A stretch of DNA of 64,000 nt. Origin: Blautia sp. GTDB lineage: Bacteria; Bacillota; Clostridia; Lachnospirales; Lachnospiraceae. Each line of letters starts with the position of its first letter. The stretch's first letter is position 1. Under the pieces are notes generated by a model. That model made no database searches and was not told the origin of the DNA. It was given only the letters and a program-made list of their open reading frames with translations. This document shows, in pieces, positions 44,057 to 52,663 of this stretch. A program made the position numbers and the translations under genes. Location: assembly GCA_021772055.1 (NCBI GenBank), contig JAETNR010000008.1:1-64000 (forward strand). Direction: 5' to 3'.

Positions 44057-46249
44057 TCACTCCTGTACAAGCGAAAAATGATACAACCTGCTTTGAAAAT
44101 CTCCGTTTAGATCCTTTATGAGAAAACCGCAGTATGCCAGTTCCTCCCCGGTAAAACATTCTCCTGTTTTCTCCAGCATATATACTCCATCCGGATTAAG
44201 GCCCGGAATTCTGATTTTTGTGCTGTGCGAATTAGGAACAGCCAAAACCTGCACATAAGTCACCAAAGCTTCAGTCCTGTCCTTAGATACCACTTCCCAA
44301 CAGTCATAAGGGGATTTCAAAGACCAGGACGCAATCCTGTAATAGTCTCCCGTCTGTATCAGGCTTTGATATCTGCGGCATAATGCTGCCTGTCCCGGGA
44401 TCTGCCCGCGCTCTTCCTCTGATATCTTTGTAATATCCAGTTCATACCCAAAAGTCCCTGCAAGGGCCACATTTCCTCTCGTGGCAAAAGGCGTCCTTCT
44501 TCCCACCATGTGGTTCGGGCAGTCGCTGACATGAGCACCGATGGAGGACAGGGGATACAGAAGTGCAGTTCCCTCCTGAATACGCAGACGTTCTATGGCA
44601 TCCGTATCGTCAGAGCACCAGATCTGCGGGCTGTAATAGAGCATTCCCGGGTCAAATCTCGCCCCGCCTCCGGAACAATTTTCCAAAAGAAGATCCGGAA
44701 ATTCCGTAACAAGTCGCTCCTGCATCTCATAAACGCCCAGCACATATCTGTGAAACAGTTCCTGCTGTTGATCCTGTGCAAGATATGCACTTCCCATATC
44801 ACAAAGCTGACGGTTCATATCCCATTTTACATAGGAGATGGGAGCACACCGCAGAATTTTTGCCACGCTTTCGTAAGCATAATCCCGCACCTCAGGCCTG
44901 GAAAGATCCAGTACATACTGTTCTCTGCTCTGTACAGGTTCCCGTCCCGGGATCCGGATCGCCCAATCCGGATGTGCTCTGTAAAGATCCGAATCCGGCG
45001 AAATCATTTCCGGCTCAAACCAGATGCCGAATTCCAGTCCGATCTCCCGCACCTGCTTCACCAGATCCGCAAGGCCTGAGGTGATTTTTTCTTCATTTAC
45101 ATACCAGTCCCCCAGGGAGCAGTTGTCACTGTTGCGCTTTCCAAACCATCCATCGTCCATCACAAGCATTTCAATGCCCGCTTTCTTCGCCTCTCTGGCA
45201 ATGGAAAGAAGCTTTTCTGAGTTGAAATCAAAATAGGTAGCCTCCCAGTTATTAATCAGGATCGGCCGTTTCTTATACAAATATTTGCTGCGGATCATGT
45301 GATTCCGGTAAAAATCATGCAGATTTCGGGTCATTTTTCCAATTCCCTCAGCAGAATATACCAGCACAGCCTCCGGTGCCTGAAACTCACAGCCGGGTTC
45401 CAGTTTCCAACAAAATTCCTCCGGATGGATTCCCAGAACCATACGCACCTTGTCATACTGCGTCAGTTCAACCTGCGCCTTAAAATTGCCTGAATATACA
45501 AAATGCATGCCGTAAACCTGCCCCGTCTCCTGTGTAGTTTCCGGAGTTACAAGTGCCAGAAAGGGATGCTCCTGATGGCTGGATTCCCCGCGCAGGGAGG
45601 CAGTTCCCTGTCTACCGCGCTGTATCCTGGCTCTCTGGATATGGCGTTCTCTCCCCCAGGAACCACACAGGGTAAGCATTTCAAAATCCTCATCATCCAT
45701 ATCAAGACAGGCACTGTATACCTTTTCCAGCCGAAGAGTCTCCTCCCCATGATTACTCACACGTACATTTCTGGTAATGACATCCTCTTTGCCAAAAACA
45801 GAATAGGAAAGGTGCACCTCCATTTGAAGAATCGGATCCTCGCAGATGATTTCCAGTGTTTCTGTCTCATCCTCCGTTCCAAAAGAAGCAGGAAGGCCTT
45901 TAAGCCCCGGCTTTCCCTTTCGGATGGTATGACTTTTATAAAAAATCTCACTGCCCAGGTTTCCCCTTTCATTGCGTACATCCAGGCAGCTCTCCCGATA
46001 GTCTCCGATGCCTCCTGTAGGATATTCCATTGGGTAGAAATCCAGAAAAGCGGATTTATCCCGTTTGTTCACAGATGGAGTGAACGGCTTCTCCTCCATA
46101 CGAAGCAAAGCATTTTTACATAATTTTCCAAGCCTTCTTCCATAATATACATGCCCCACATATCCTTCCGGCGAAAGACCTATTACATAAGTGGTATGAT
46201 CCGTATCCATTTTAAAAAGCTGTTTCTTCTCGTCAAATTGAATTCCCAT
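44057..46249 (-). CDS. GH36 alpha-galactosidase
   Basis: The 730-aa enzyme matches the length of group I GH36 alpha-galactosidases. Visible: LVMDDGWFGKRNSDNCSLGDW, the nucleophile Asp in VKWDMNRQLCDMGS (near 475), CSGGGARFDPGMLYYSPQIW and the acid/base Asp in WCSDDTDAIERLRIQEG (near 548). No signal peptide, so it is cytoplasmic and removes alpha-1,6-galactosyl side groups from imported oligosaccharides. In this locus the natural substrate would be galactomannan fragments; raffinose-type sugars remain possible. GGAGGAAGAG precedes the ATG. Confidence 0.93.
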   Translation of the reverse strand: MGIQFDEKKQLFKMDTDHTTYVIGLSPEGYVGHVYYGRRLGKLCKNALLRMEEKPFTPSVNKRDKSAFLDFYPMEYPTGGIGDYRESCLDVRNERGNLGSEIFYKSHTIRKGKPGLKGLPASFGTEDETETLEIICEDPILQMEVHLSYSVFGKEDVITRNVRVSNHGEETLRLEKVYSACLDMDDEDFEMLTLCGSWGRERHIQRARIQRGRQGTASLRGESSHQEHPFLALVTPETTQETGQVYGMHFVYSGNFKAQVELTQYDKVRMVLGIHPEEFCWKLEPGCEFQAPEAVLVYSAEGIGKMTRNLHDFYRNHMIRSKYLYKKRPILINNWEATYFDFNSEKLLSIAREAKKAGIEMLVMDDGWFGKRNSDNCSLGDWYVNEEKITSGLADLVKQVREIGLEFGIWFEPEMISPDSDLYRAHPDWAIRIPGREPVQSREQYVLDLSRPEVRDYAYESVAKILRCAPISYVKWDMNRQLCDMGSAYLAQDQQQELFHRYVLGVYEMQERLVTEFPDLLLENCSGGGARFDPGMLYYSPQIWCSDDTDAIERLRIQEGTALLYPLSSIGAHVSDCPNHMVGRRTPFATRGNVALAGTFGYELDITKISEEERGQIPGQAALCRRYQSLIQTGDYYRIASWSLKSPYDCWEVVSKDRTEALVTYVQVLAVPNSHSTKIRIPGLNPDGVYMLEKTGECFTGEELAYCGFLIKDLNGDFQSRLYHFSLVQE

Positions 46250-46286
46250 TCTCTTCCTCCTTTATCATAATTTATATTAAATGCTT

Positions 46287-46305
46287 TTAATTAATTTTAA
46301 GTTAA
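46287..46305. promoter_or_regulatory. Candidate operator upstream of the GH36-lacI unit
   Basis: TTAATTAATTTTAAGTTAA resembles the site at 41671-41690 (one base shorter in the centre) and sits just downstream of the GH36 promoter. Candidate LacI-family operator. Confidence 0.5.
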
Positions 46306-46317
46306 TACTTCTTTTCA

Positions 46318-46346
46318 TGTTAATTGATTTTTCAATATAAGTCAAC
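46318..46346 (-). promoter_or_regulatory. Promoter of the GH36-lacI unit
   Basis: TTGACT (46341-46346) and TAAACA (46318-46323) on the minus strand are 17 nt apart, located directly after the DUF3786 terminator. Confidence 0.6.
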
Positions 46347-46360
46347 TACATTTTAGACAA

Positions 46361-46409
46361 AAAAACGTATGGAATTTCGTCTCTTTTATCAAGAGTGTTT
46401 TCCATACGC
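46361..46409 (-). terminator. Terminator overlapping the DUF3786 stop region
   Basis: CGTATGGAA and TTCCATACG plus an inner CTCTT/AAGAG pair give a long stem followed by T6-7 on the minus strand. The upstream arm lies inside the last codons of the DUF3786 gene. Confidence 0.8.
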
Positions 46410-47045
46410 TTCTTCTGACAGGCGGCGAACAAAGTCAGAAGCAATGCATACCACAGTCTCTTCATGGATGAAATCTGTAATATCCGCATCAAAAAGAATA
46501 TTGGCCTGTGCCTCAAACTCCTCATCCCCATCCCAGAAAACCACAGTCAGGGGGATGCAGTCAAACGCTCTTACCACATACCCCACATCTCCCTGCCGAA
46601 TCGGCATCCCATGAAGGGCAATGCAGGCTTTTCTAAGCAATTCCCCGTGTCCTTCAAAGGTTTTTGCCAAAGGCTTCAAAACCATTCTCTGAAAAGCGGG
46701 GTCAAAGGGAGCCGCTCGCTTTACAAGGCGGAAAGGAACGAACTCACCCTTCTCTTTTGCACCTGGCCGCGCATAATAAAAAAGATTATAAATAGAGATC
46801 AGCGTATTAAAAGCCAGCTTCCTTTCCGGATCATCCCATAATGTAATTATTCCGTTTCTGCGGTCTATACGGTATTTCTGGCCAAAATAAAGGATATATA
46901 ATGCGCTCTCATCCATTTCCAATCCAAAACGTTCCGCAATTTTTTCCTGCTCCATTCCCAGAAAAATATTCCTCCACCTTTCGCAGGTTAACTCATAATT
47001 GTCCGCCCTGTCCTTCTCTGTATTTGTCAGATAACTCTCCCTCAT
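46389..47045 (-). CDS. DUF3786 domain-containing protein
   Basis: This 218-aa protein fits the DUF3786 family of anaerobes: it opens with NYELTCERWRNIFLGM, continues YILYFGQKYRIDR, and contains IYNLFYYARPGAK and ALHGMPIRQGDVGYVV, then DCIPLTVVFWDGDEEFEAQANILFD. The function is unknown; some relatives sit near corrinoid or one-carbon genes. The ATG at 47045 has GGGAGGA 7 nt before. It follows the pyruvate kinase terminator, so it probably has its own weak promoter. Confidence 0.8.
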   Translation of the reverse strand: MRESYLTNTEKDRADNYELTCERWRNIFLGMEQEKIAERFGLEMDESALYILYFGQKYRIDRRNGIITLWDDPERKLAFNTLISIYNLFYYARPGAKEKGEFVPFRLVKRAAPFDPAFQRMVLKPLAKTFEGHGELLRKACIALHGMPIRQGDVGYVVRAFDCIPLTVVFWDGDEEFEAQANILFDADITDFIHEETVVCIASDFVRRLSEEAYGKHS

Positions 47046-47078
47046 ATCCATTCCTCCCACACAGATTTTTCTCTTACA

Positions 47079-47128
47079 AAAAAGCCATCGCTGCCTGTCC
47101 CGGAAAGGGATCTGAGCGATGGCTTTTC
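47079..47128 (-). terminator. Terminator of pyruvate kinase
   Basis: On the minus strand AAAAGCCATCGCT pairs with AGCGATGGCTTTT around a loop that holds a smaller CCCTTT/GGGACA-type helix, followed by TTTTTT. Confidence 0.85.
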
Positions 47129-47151
47129 TTTCACTGTTTGCTCCGGGGCAT

Positions 47152-48564
47152 TTAAATTGTCTCAATTTTAATGGTATTGGTATTTCCGGTTTTCCCGTTG
47201 ATCTGCCCGCCTGTCAGCACAATGCTGTCGCCTTTGTTCAGACCGAAAATCTCTTTCGCGGATCTGACTCCATGATAGAACATCACATCCTGGGAATTAA
47301 ATTCTTCGCTGAGTACCGGTGTCACGCCCCAGCTCATATTCAGCTTTCGCCATACCTTTTCGGAAGTAGTCATTCCGATAATGTCTACAGGACAGCGGAA
47401 ACGGCTGACCATACGTGCGGTAGTTCCGCTTAAGGAGCTTACCACGATTCCCTTTGCATTTACATCAATGGCCATTGCGCAGGTGCCGTGGGAAATGGCA
47501 TCCAGATTGCTCTGGATCGTATATTTTGTGGAGTGAAACCAATCCGTATAGTCAATTCTTTTTTCCGTAAATTCTGCGATCTCGGCCATATTTTTTACTG
47601 CTGCTACGGGGAAATCACCTGCTGCTGATTCACCGGAAAGCATAACTGCGGAGGTTCCGTCATATACGGCATTGGCAACGTCAGAAATCTCCGCACGGGT
47701 GGGACGGGGATTGTGAATCATGGATTCCAGCATCTCTGTTGCAGTGATGACTCTTTTGCCCATCAGACGGCATTTGCGGATCAAAAACTTCTGAACAGAA
47801 GGCACTTCCACAAAGGGGATTTCCACTCCAAGATCCCCTCTGGCTACCATGATCCCGTCCGCAAGGCTGCAAATCTCGTCAATGTTTTCTACGCCTGATC
47901 GGTTCTCGATCTTGGCAATGATATCAATGTTTTCGCCCCCGTTTTCATCCAGAAATTCACGGATATCCTTCATATCCTGCCTGATAGAGACAAAGGATGC
48001 AGCCACAAAATCCACATCATTTTTAATTCCGAACAGAAGATCTTCTTTATCCTGCTCACTTAAATATTCATTGGCCATCAGTCTGTTGGGGAAGTTCATA
48101 CTCTTTCTGTCGGATAACTCTCCTCCTGCAATTACCTTACATACCGCATTGCTCCCTTCAAGGCTCTGCACCTCAAAAATAACAAGGCCGTTGTTTACCA
48201 GAATGGTATCTCCCACCTTCAGATCCTCAATGAGATGTTTATAAGTAACTGCAACTCTTGTCTGATCCCCTACAATATCATCCGTTGTAAAAGTAAAGAT
48301 ATCGCCGTCTTCCAGGCGGATCTTTTTATTCTCAAAAGTCTTTATGCGGTATTCCGGTCCCTTGGTATCCAGCATGATTGCAATAGGCAGATTCAGTTTT
48401 TCCCGAACTTTTTTCACAAGATCGATTTTCACCTGATGCTCCTCATGGGTTCCATGGGAAAAATTCAGTCTGGCAATGTTCATGCCTGCCTGGCACATTT
48501 GTGTTAAGGTTTCCTCATTATCACTGGATGGTCCGATCGTACAGATGATCTTTGTCTTACGCAT
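47152..48564 (-). CDS. pyk: Pyruvate kinase
   Basis: The 470-aa enzyme converts PEP and ADP to pyruvate and ATP. It starts MRKTKIICTIGPSSDNEET; the active-site segment is ARLNFSHGTHEEH, with MLDTKGPEYRI, DIIAKIENRSGVENIDEI and MLSGESAAGDFP. It has the A, B and C domains but not the extra C-terminal PEP-utiliser domain seen in Bacillus. AGGAGG lies before the ATG. A possible -10 TATACT lies at 48595-48600 with an unclear -35. Confidence 0.96.
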   Translation of the reverse strand: MRKTKIICTIGPSSDNEETLTQMCQAGMNIARLNFSHGTHEEHQVKIDLVKKVREKLNLPIAIMLDTKGPEYRIKTFENKKIRLEDGDIFTFTTDDIVGDQTRVAVTYKHLIEDLKVGDTILVNNGLVIFEVQSLEGSNAVCKVIAGGELSDRKSMNFPNRLMANEYLSEQDKEDLLFGIKNDVDFVAASFVSIRQDMKDIREFLDENGGENIDIIAKIENRSGVENIDEICSLADGIMVARGDLGVEIPFVEVPSVQKFLIRKCRLMGKRVITATEMLESMIHNPRPTRAEISDVANAVYDGTSAVMLSGESAAGDFPVAAVKNMAEIAEFTEKRIDYTDWFHSTKYTIQSNLDAISHGTCAMAIDVNAKGIVVSSLSGTTARMVSRFRCPVDIIGMTTSEKVWRKLNMSWGVTPVLSEEFNSQDVMFYHGVRSAKEIFGLNKGDSIVLTGGQINGKTGNTNTIKIETI

Positions 48565-48667
48565 TAGCAGTCCTCCTCATTTTTTTCTGGAATTAGTATA
48601 ACACATTCCGGAAAAAAATGCATCGGAGTTTTAGAGAAGAATGGAAGATGTTACAATAATTGATTTC

Positions 48668-50386
48668 CTACATGGAGCGGAAGCGCCGATAACGCTGCTC
48701 TGCCAAAACCGCTCCGTCCATTGTCCCGTATTTGTCCAGAAAAATCCGGATACCTGCGCAGATCGTCTCCGCTGTCTTATCCATATTTTCCACTGACAGA
48801 GCATCCTCCTCCGGAATGATTTCCTCTATCATTCCAAGCCTTTTCAAATCACCTGCGGTCAGCTGCATGACCCTGGCTGCCTCTTTTGCTTTTTTGCTGT
48901 CTTTCCAGAGAATGGAAGCAAAACCCTCCGGAGACAAAACAGAATAAACGGCATGCTCCATCATCCATACCTCATTTGCTGCAGCAAGAGCCAATGCCCC
49001 GCCGCTTCCCCCTTCCCCGATTACAATAGAAAGAATGGGAACCTTTAAAGCGGACATTTCATACAGGTTTCTTGCAATGGCTTCTCCTTGTCCCCGTTCC
49101 TCTGCCTCCATGCCGCAGAATGCGCCCGGAGTATCCACAAAACAGATCACAGGCCTCTTGAATTTCTCCGCCTGTTTCATCAGGCGCAGGGATTTCCGGT
49201 ATCCTTCAGGAGATGCCATGCCAAAATTGCACTGTATATTCTCCCTGGTTCCCCGACCTTTCTCCTGGGCAATCACTGTCACAGGCATTCCCTCAAACAT
49301 GGCAATCCCTCCGACAACAGCCCTGTCATCTCCGTAATAACGATCCCCATGCATTTCCACAAAATCTGTAAAAAGCCGCCTGATATAGTCTCTTCCGGAA
49401 GGACGGTCTTTCTGCCTTGCGATCTGCACATGTTCCCAGGCATCCATTTTCCTGGAAAAGCTGCTTTCCCGGGAATCTGCACGGAATATTTTTTTCGCCG
49501 GATTTCTCTCTCTTTCTTTGAAAAGACAATGCTCTGCTTCTACGCTGCCCGAGTGCATCTCCAAAAGAAGAGCCAACAGATCTCTCTGCTGCCCACGTTC
49601 TGCAATTCCATCAATAAATCCATGTTCCAGAAGAAACTCCGCTCTTTGGAATCCTTTCGGAAGCTTTTGGCCAATGGTCTGCTCGATCACTCTTGGCCCT
49701 GCAAAGCCGATCAGCGCATTCGGTTCCGCCAGAATAGTATCTCCCAGCATGGCAAAACTTGCGGTAACTCCTCCTGTTGTAGGATCTGTCAGGACACTGA
49801 TATACAAAAGTCCCGCATCACTGTGGCGCTTAATCGCAGCGGAAGTTTTTGCCATCTGCATCAGGGAGACAATTCCCTCCTGCATCCTGGCCCCTCCGGA
49901 ACAGGCATAAAGAATTACCGGAAGCCGCTCTTCTGTAGCGCGTTCCACTGCCCTTACAATTTTCTCTCCAACCGCTTCCCCCATACTTGCCATCAGAAAA
50001 CGCCCGTCGCAGACTCCCAGTACTGCAGCTTTCCCCTTGATTCTAACCTTTCCTGTGAGAATTGCCTCCGAAAGGCCTGTTTTTTCCTGAAGCAGGGCAA
50101 TTTTTTCATCATATCCCCGAAACCCCAGGGGATTCCCTCCCGTCACCTGACAGTCCCACTCTTCAAAGCTTCCCTCATCCGCAAGCATTTCCACCCGCCT
50201 TCGTGCATGAACCCGGAAATAGTTCCTGCAATGAGGGCATATATAATAATTCTCTTTTACCTCTTCCACAAAAACGGCAGCTCTGCACGCATTGCATTTG
50301 CGCAAAAGCCCTCCGGGAACTTCCGGTGCAGCAGCTCTTTTCTCTGCTATCACTGCAGTTCTTTTAAACATATGCTGAAATTTCAT
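48668..50386 (-). CDS. accDA: Acetyl-CoA carboxylase carboxyltransferase, fused beta and alpha subunits
   Basis: The 572-aa protein joins AccD (about 1-300) and AccA (about 310-572). The AccD part has a C4 zinc ribbon (CNAC near 31-34, CPHC near 50-53), GGARMQEG and PTTGGVTASF. The AccA part has DYIRRLFTDFVEMHGDRYYGDD, VICFVDTPGAF and IGEGGSGGALAL. Carboxyltransferase moves CO2 from carboxybiotin-AccB to acetyl-CoA. Most bacteria encode accD and accA separately. ATG 50386 has CGGGAG 8 nt before; an upstream GTG overlaps the accC stop. Last gene of the fab operon. Confidence 0.93.
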   Translation of the reverse strand: MKFQHMFKRTAVIAEKRAAAPEVPGGLLRKCNACRAAVFVEEVKENYYICPHCRNYFRVHARRRVEMLADEGSFEEWDCQVTGGNPLGFRGYDEKIALLQEKTGLSEAILTGKVRIKGKAAVLGVCDGRFLMASMGEAVGEKIVRAVERATEERLPVILYACSGGARMQEGIVSLMQMAKTSAAIKRHSDAGLLYISVLTDPTTGGVTASFAMLGDTILAEPNALIGFAGPRVIEQTIGQKLPKGFQRAEFLLEHGFIDGIAERGQQRDLLALLLEMHSGSVEAEHCLFKERERNPAKKIFRADSRESSFSRKMDAWEHVQIARQKDRPSGRDYIRRLFTDFVEMHGDRYYGDDRAVVGGIAMFEGMPVTVIAQEKGRGTRENIQCNFGMASPEGYRKSLRLMKQAEKFKRPVICFVDTPGAFCGMEAEERGQGEAIARNLYEMSALKVPILSIVIGEGGSGGALALAAANEVWMMEHAVYSVLSPEGFASILWKDSKKAKEAARVMQLTAGDLKRLGMIEEIIPEEDALSVENMDKTAETICAGIRIFLDKYGTMDGAVLAEQRYRRFRSM

Positions 50387-50391
50387 GAAAC

Positions 50392-51729
50392 TCACTCCCG
50401 TAATTCCAAAAACTCAATGTCAAAATCTCCGGACTGATATCCGGCATCATTGATTATTTCAAACTGATAATCTACATTCGTGTCTATTCCTTCAATAATC
50501 ACCTCGCCCAAAGCACTTTTCATTTTGGCAACAGCCTCTTCTCTGTCTTTTCCATGAACGATCAATTTCGCAACCATGGAATCGTAATAAGGCGGAATGG
50601 TATAGCCAGGGTAAATATCCGTATCCACCCGGATTCCCGGACCGCCCGGAAAGTGCAGCTCCCGAATGGTTCCCGGACAGGGGCGGAAATCTTTCTTCGG
50701 ATTTTCTGCATTAATGCGGCACTCAATGGCATGTCCTGAAAATTTCACATCCTCCTGTTTCCTCTCAAGGGATTCTCCGGATGCAATCCTGATCTGTTCT
50801 TTTACAAGGTCGATTCCGGTTACCCATTCTGTTACAGGGTGCTCCACCTGAATCCTGGTATTCATCTCCATAAAATAAAACTTCTCATTCTTTTCCAAAA
50901 GAAACTCGATGGTTCCTGCATTCACATAGCGGGCTGCCTTTGCCGCTTTGACAGCGGCCATTCCCATGCTTTTGCGAAGAGATGAGGACAGGGCTATGGA
51001 GGGAGATTCTTCAATCATTTTCTGATGTTTTCTCTGTATGGAGCAGTCCCGTTCTCCCAGGTGGATCACATTTCCAAAACGGTCTGCCAGAATCTGAAAT
51101 TCAATATGGCGGGGATGCTCCACATAATGCTCTATATACATAGTTCCATCCCCAAAAGCCATCTGCGCCTCTTTCTGGGCAGTTAGAAAAGCAAGTGCAA
51201 ACTCCTCCGGATTTTCGGCAGTGCGCATTCCTTTTCCTCCCCCTCCAAAGGCAGCTTTGATGATCACCGGATAGCCGATTTTTATGGCATCCTCTTTTCC
51301 GGTTTCCACATCTCTCACCGGGTGATCCGTCCCCGGAATCACCGGAATTCCAGCCGCCGCCATGGTATTTCTTGCTTTCTGCTTATTCCCCAGCTTCTCT
51401 ATGATATTTGCATCCGGTCCCACAAAAATCACGCCGCACCGCTCACAAAGAAGCGCAAATTTTGCATTTTCCGACAAAAAGCCAAAGCCCGGATGAATGG
51501 CGTCCGCACCGGATACCACAGCCGCACTCATAATGCGCTCCATATTCAGATAACTTTCGGAAGAAGGACCCGCTCCTATACAGACGGCCTCGTCAGCAAG
51601 CTGTGCATGAAGACTTTCCCTGTCTGCTTCCGAATAGACAGCCACAGTTTCAATCCCCATTTCCCTGCATGCGCGAATAACCCGCACTGCAATCTCCCCT
51701 CTGTTGGCAATCAATAGCTTTTGAATCAT
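50392..51729 (-). CDS. accC: Acetyl-CoA carboxylase biotin carboxylase subunit
   Basis: The 445-aa ATP-grasp enzyme carboxylates the biotin of AccB. Motifs: KLLIANRGEIAVRVIRACRE (start), the glycine-rich ATP loop KAAFGGGGKGMR (near 158-169), HIEFQILADR, EMNTRIQVEHPVTE and the C-terminal IEGIDTNVDYQ. Length 445 is normal. It lies 10 nt after fabZ; accDA overlaps its end. The ribosome site AAGGTAGGG is weak. Confidence 0.96.
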   Translation of the reverse strand: MIQKLLIANRGEIAVRVIRACREMGIETVAVYSEADRESLHAQLADEAVCIGAGPSSESYLNMERIMSAAVVSGADAIHPGFGFLSENAKFALLCERCGVIFVGPDANIIEKLGNKQKARNTMAAAGIPVIPGTDHPVRDVETGKEDAIKIGYPVIIKAAFGGGGKGMRTAENPEEFALAFLTAQKEAQMAFGDGTMYIEHYVEHPRHIEFQILADRFGNVIHLGERDCSIQRKHQKMIEESPSIALSSSLRKSMGMAAVKAAKAARYVNAGTIEFLLEKNEKFYFMEMNTRIQVEHPVTEWVTGIDLVKEQIRIASGESLERKQEDVKFSGHAIECRINAENPKKDFRPCPGTIRELHFPGGPGIRVDTDIYPGYTIPPYYDSMVAKLIVHGKDREEAVAKMKSALGEVIIEGIDTNVDYQFEIINDAGYQSGDFDIEFLELRE

Positions 51730-51738
51730 ATCCCTACC

Positions 51739-52167
51739 TTACCCAATCATAAATGTCAGTTCTGCTTTTGCTGCAAGCCTGCCGTCTACGGTAGCCAATA
51801 CCTCTCCGATTCCCACAGGACCTTTTTGCCGGATGATCTTCGTTTCCAGCCGAAGCTTATCTCCGGGGATTACCTTATGCTTAAAACGGCACTTATCAAT
51901 TCCTCCGAAATATGCAATTTTCCCTTTATTTTCTTCTTTGGAAAGGATGGCTACAGCCCCTGTCTGTGCCAGTGCTTCTATTATGAAAACCCCCGGCATC
52001 ACCGGCTCGTTTGGGAAATGTCCCTGAAAAAAATCCTCCCGGAAGGTAACACATTTATATCCAACTGCAAACACCCCCGGCTCATAATCTTCAATATAAT
52101 CCACCAGCAAAAACGGATGGCGGTGAGGCAGTATCTCCTCAATCTGTTTCACATTTAAGTAATTCAC
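51739..52167 (-). CDS. fabZ: 3-hydroxyacyl-ACP dehydratase FabZ
   Basis: FabZ dehydrates 3-hydroxyacyl-ACP in each elongation round. The 142-aa hot-dog-fold protein has ILPHRHPFLLVDYI (catalytic His near 17), HFPNEPVMPGVFIIEALAQTGA (catalytic Glu) and a FGGIDKCRFKHKVIPGD segment. I take the GTG at 52167 because AGGAGG lies 6 nt before and it gives the usual N-terminus; a longer frame exists. It lies 29 nt after accB. Confidence 0.94.
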   Translation of the reverse strand: MNYLNVKQIEEILPHRHPFLLVDYIEDYEPGVFAVGYKCVTFREDFFQGHFPNEPVMPGVFIIEALAQTGAVAILSKEENKGKIAYFGGIDKCRFKHKVIPGDKLRLETKIIRQKGPVGIGEVLATVDGRLAAKAELTFMIG

Positions 52168-52196
52168 TTTCTTCCTCCTCTCCACTGGATATTCAC

Positions 52197-52622
52197 CTAT
52201 TTTATTCGGAATAATTTTTGCCCATACTCTACAGGCTGACCGTTTTCCACATAGATCTGCGCTATATGTCCGTCAAATTCACTTTCAATTTCATTCATAA
52301 GCTTCATGGCTTCCACAATCGCCAGAACCTGGCCTTTTTTCACCCGTTCTCCCTCCGTTACAAAAGGGGCTGCGTCCTCAGAAGAAGCTGCATAAAATGT
52401 GCCCACAAGAGGGGATTTTACCACTTTTCCCTCCGTTTTTTCTTCCTGGAAAAAGATCTCTTCCTCTTCCTTTTCCGTAACAGTCTCTTCTGAAGACGAT
52501 ATATGTGCTGTCTTTTTTTTGCATTTCAAGGATAATTTTACACCATCTGCTTCGTATTGAAGGGATGTCAGCTTTGATTGCGATACGTGGTCAATGATCT
52601 GCAAAATCTGTTCCAATTCCAT
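52197..52622 (-). CDS. accB: Acetyl-CoA carboxylase biotin carboxyl carrier protein
   Basis: The 141-aa carrier has a helical N-terminus, a flexible Glu-rich linker, and a C-terminal biotinyl domain with [12 protein letters not shown] (biotin-Lys near 107) and the thumb-like [19 protein letters not shown]. Its biotin is carboxylated by AccC and read by AccDA. GGAGG lies before the ATG. It follows fabF. Confidence 0.95.
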   Translation of the reverse strand: MELEQILQIIDHVSQSKLTSLQYEADGVKLSLKCKKKTAHISSSEETVTEKEEEEIFFQEEKTEGKVVKSPLVGTFYAASSEDAAPFVTEGERVKKGQVLAIVEAMKLMNEIESEFDGHIAQIYVENGQPVEYGQKLFRIK

Positions 52623-52663
52623 TCTTTATTTCCTCCGGCATTTCTGCATTTTTTCCTTTTTTA

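Noticed and set aside
49088-50437. Long open frame on the plus strand opposite accDA (about 449 codons)
   Set aside because: Cys/His/Ser-rich shadow translation with no family features and no ribosome site; accDA on the other strand is clearly real.
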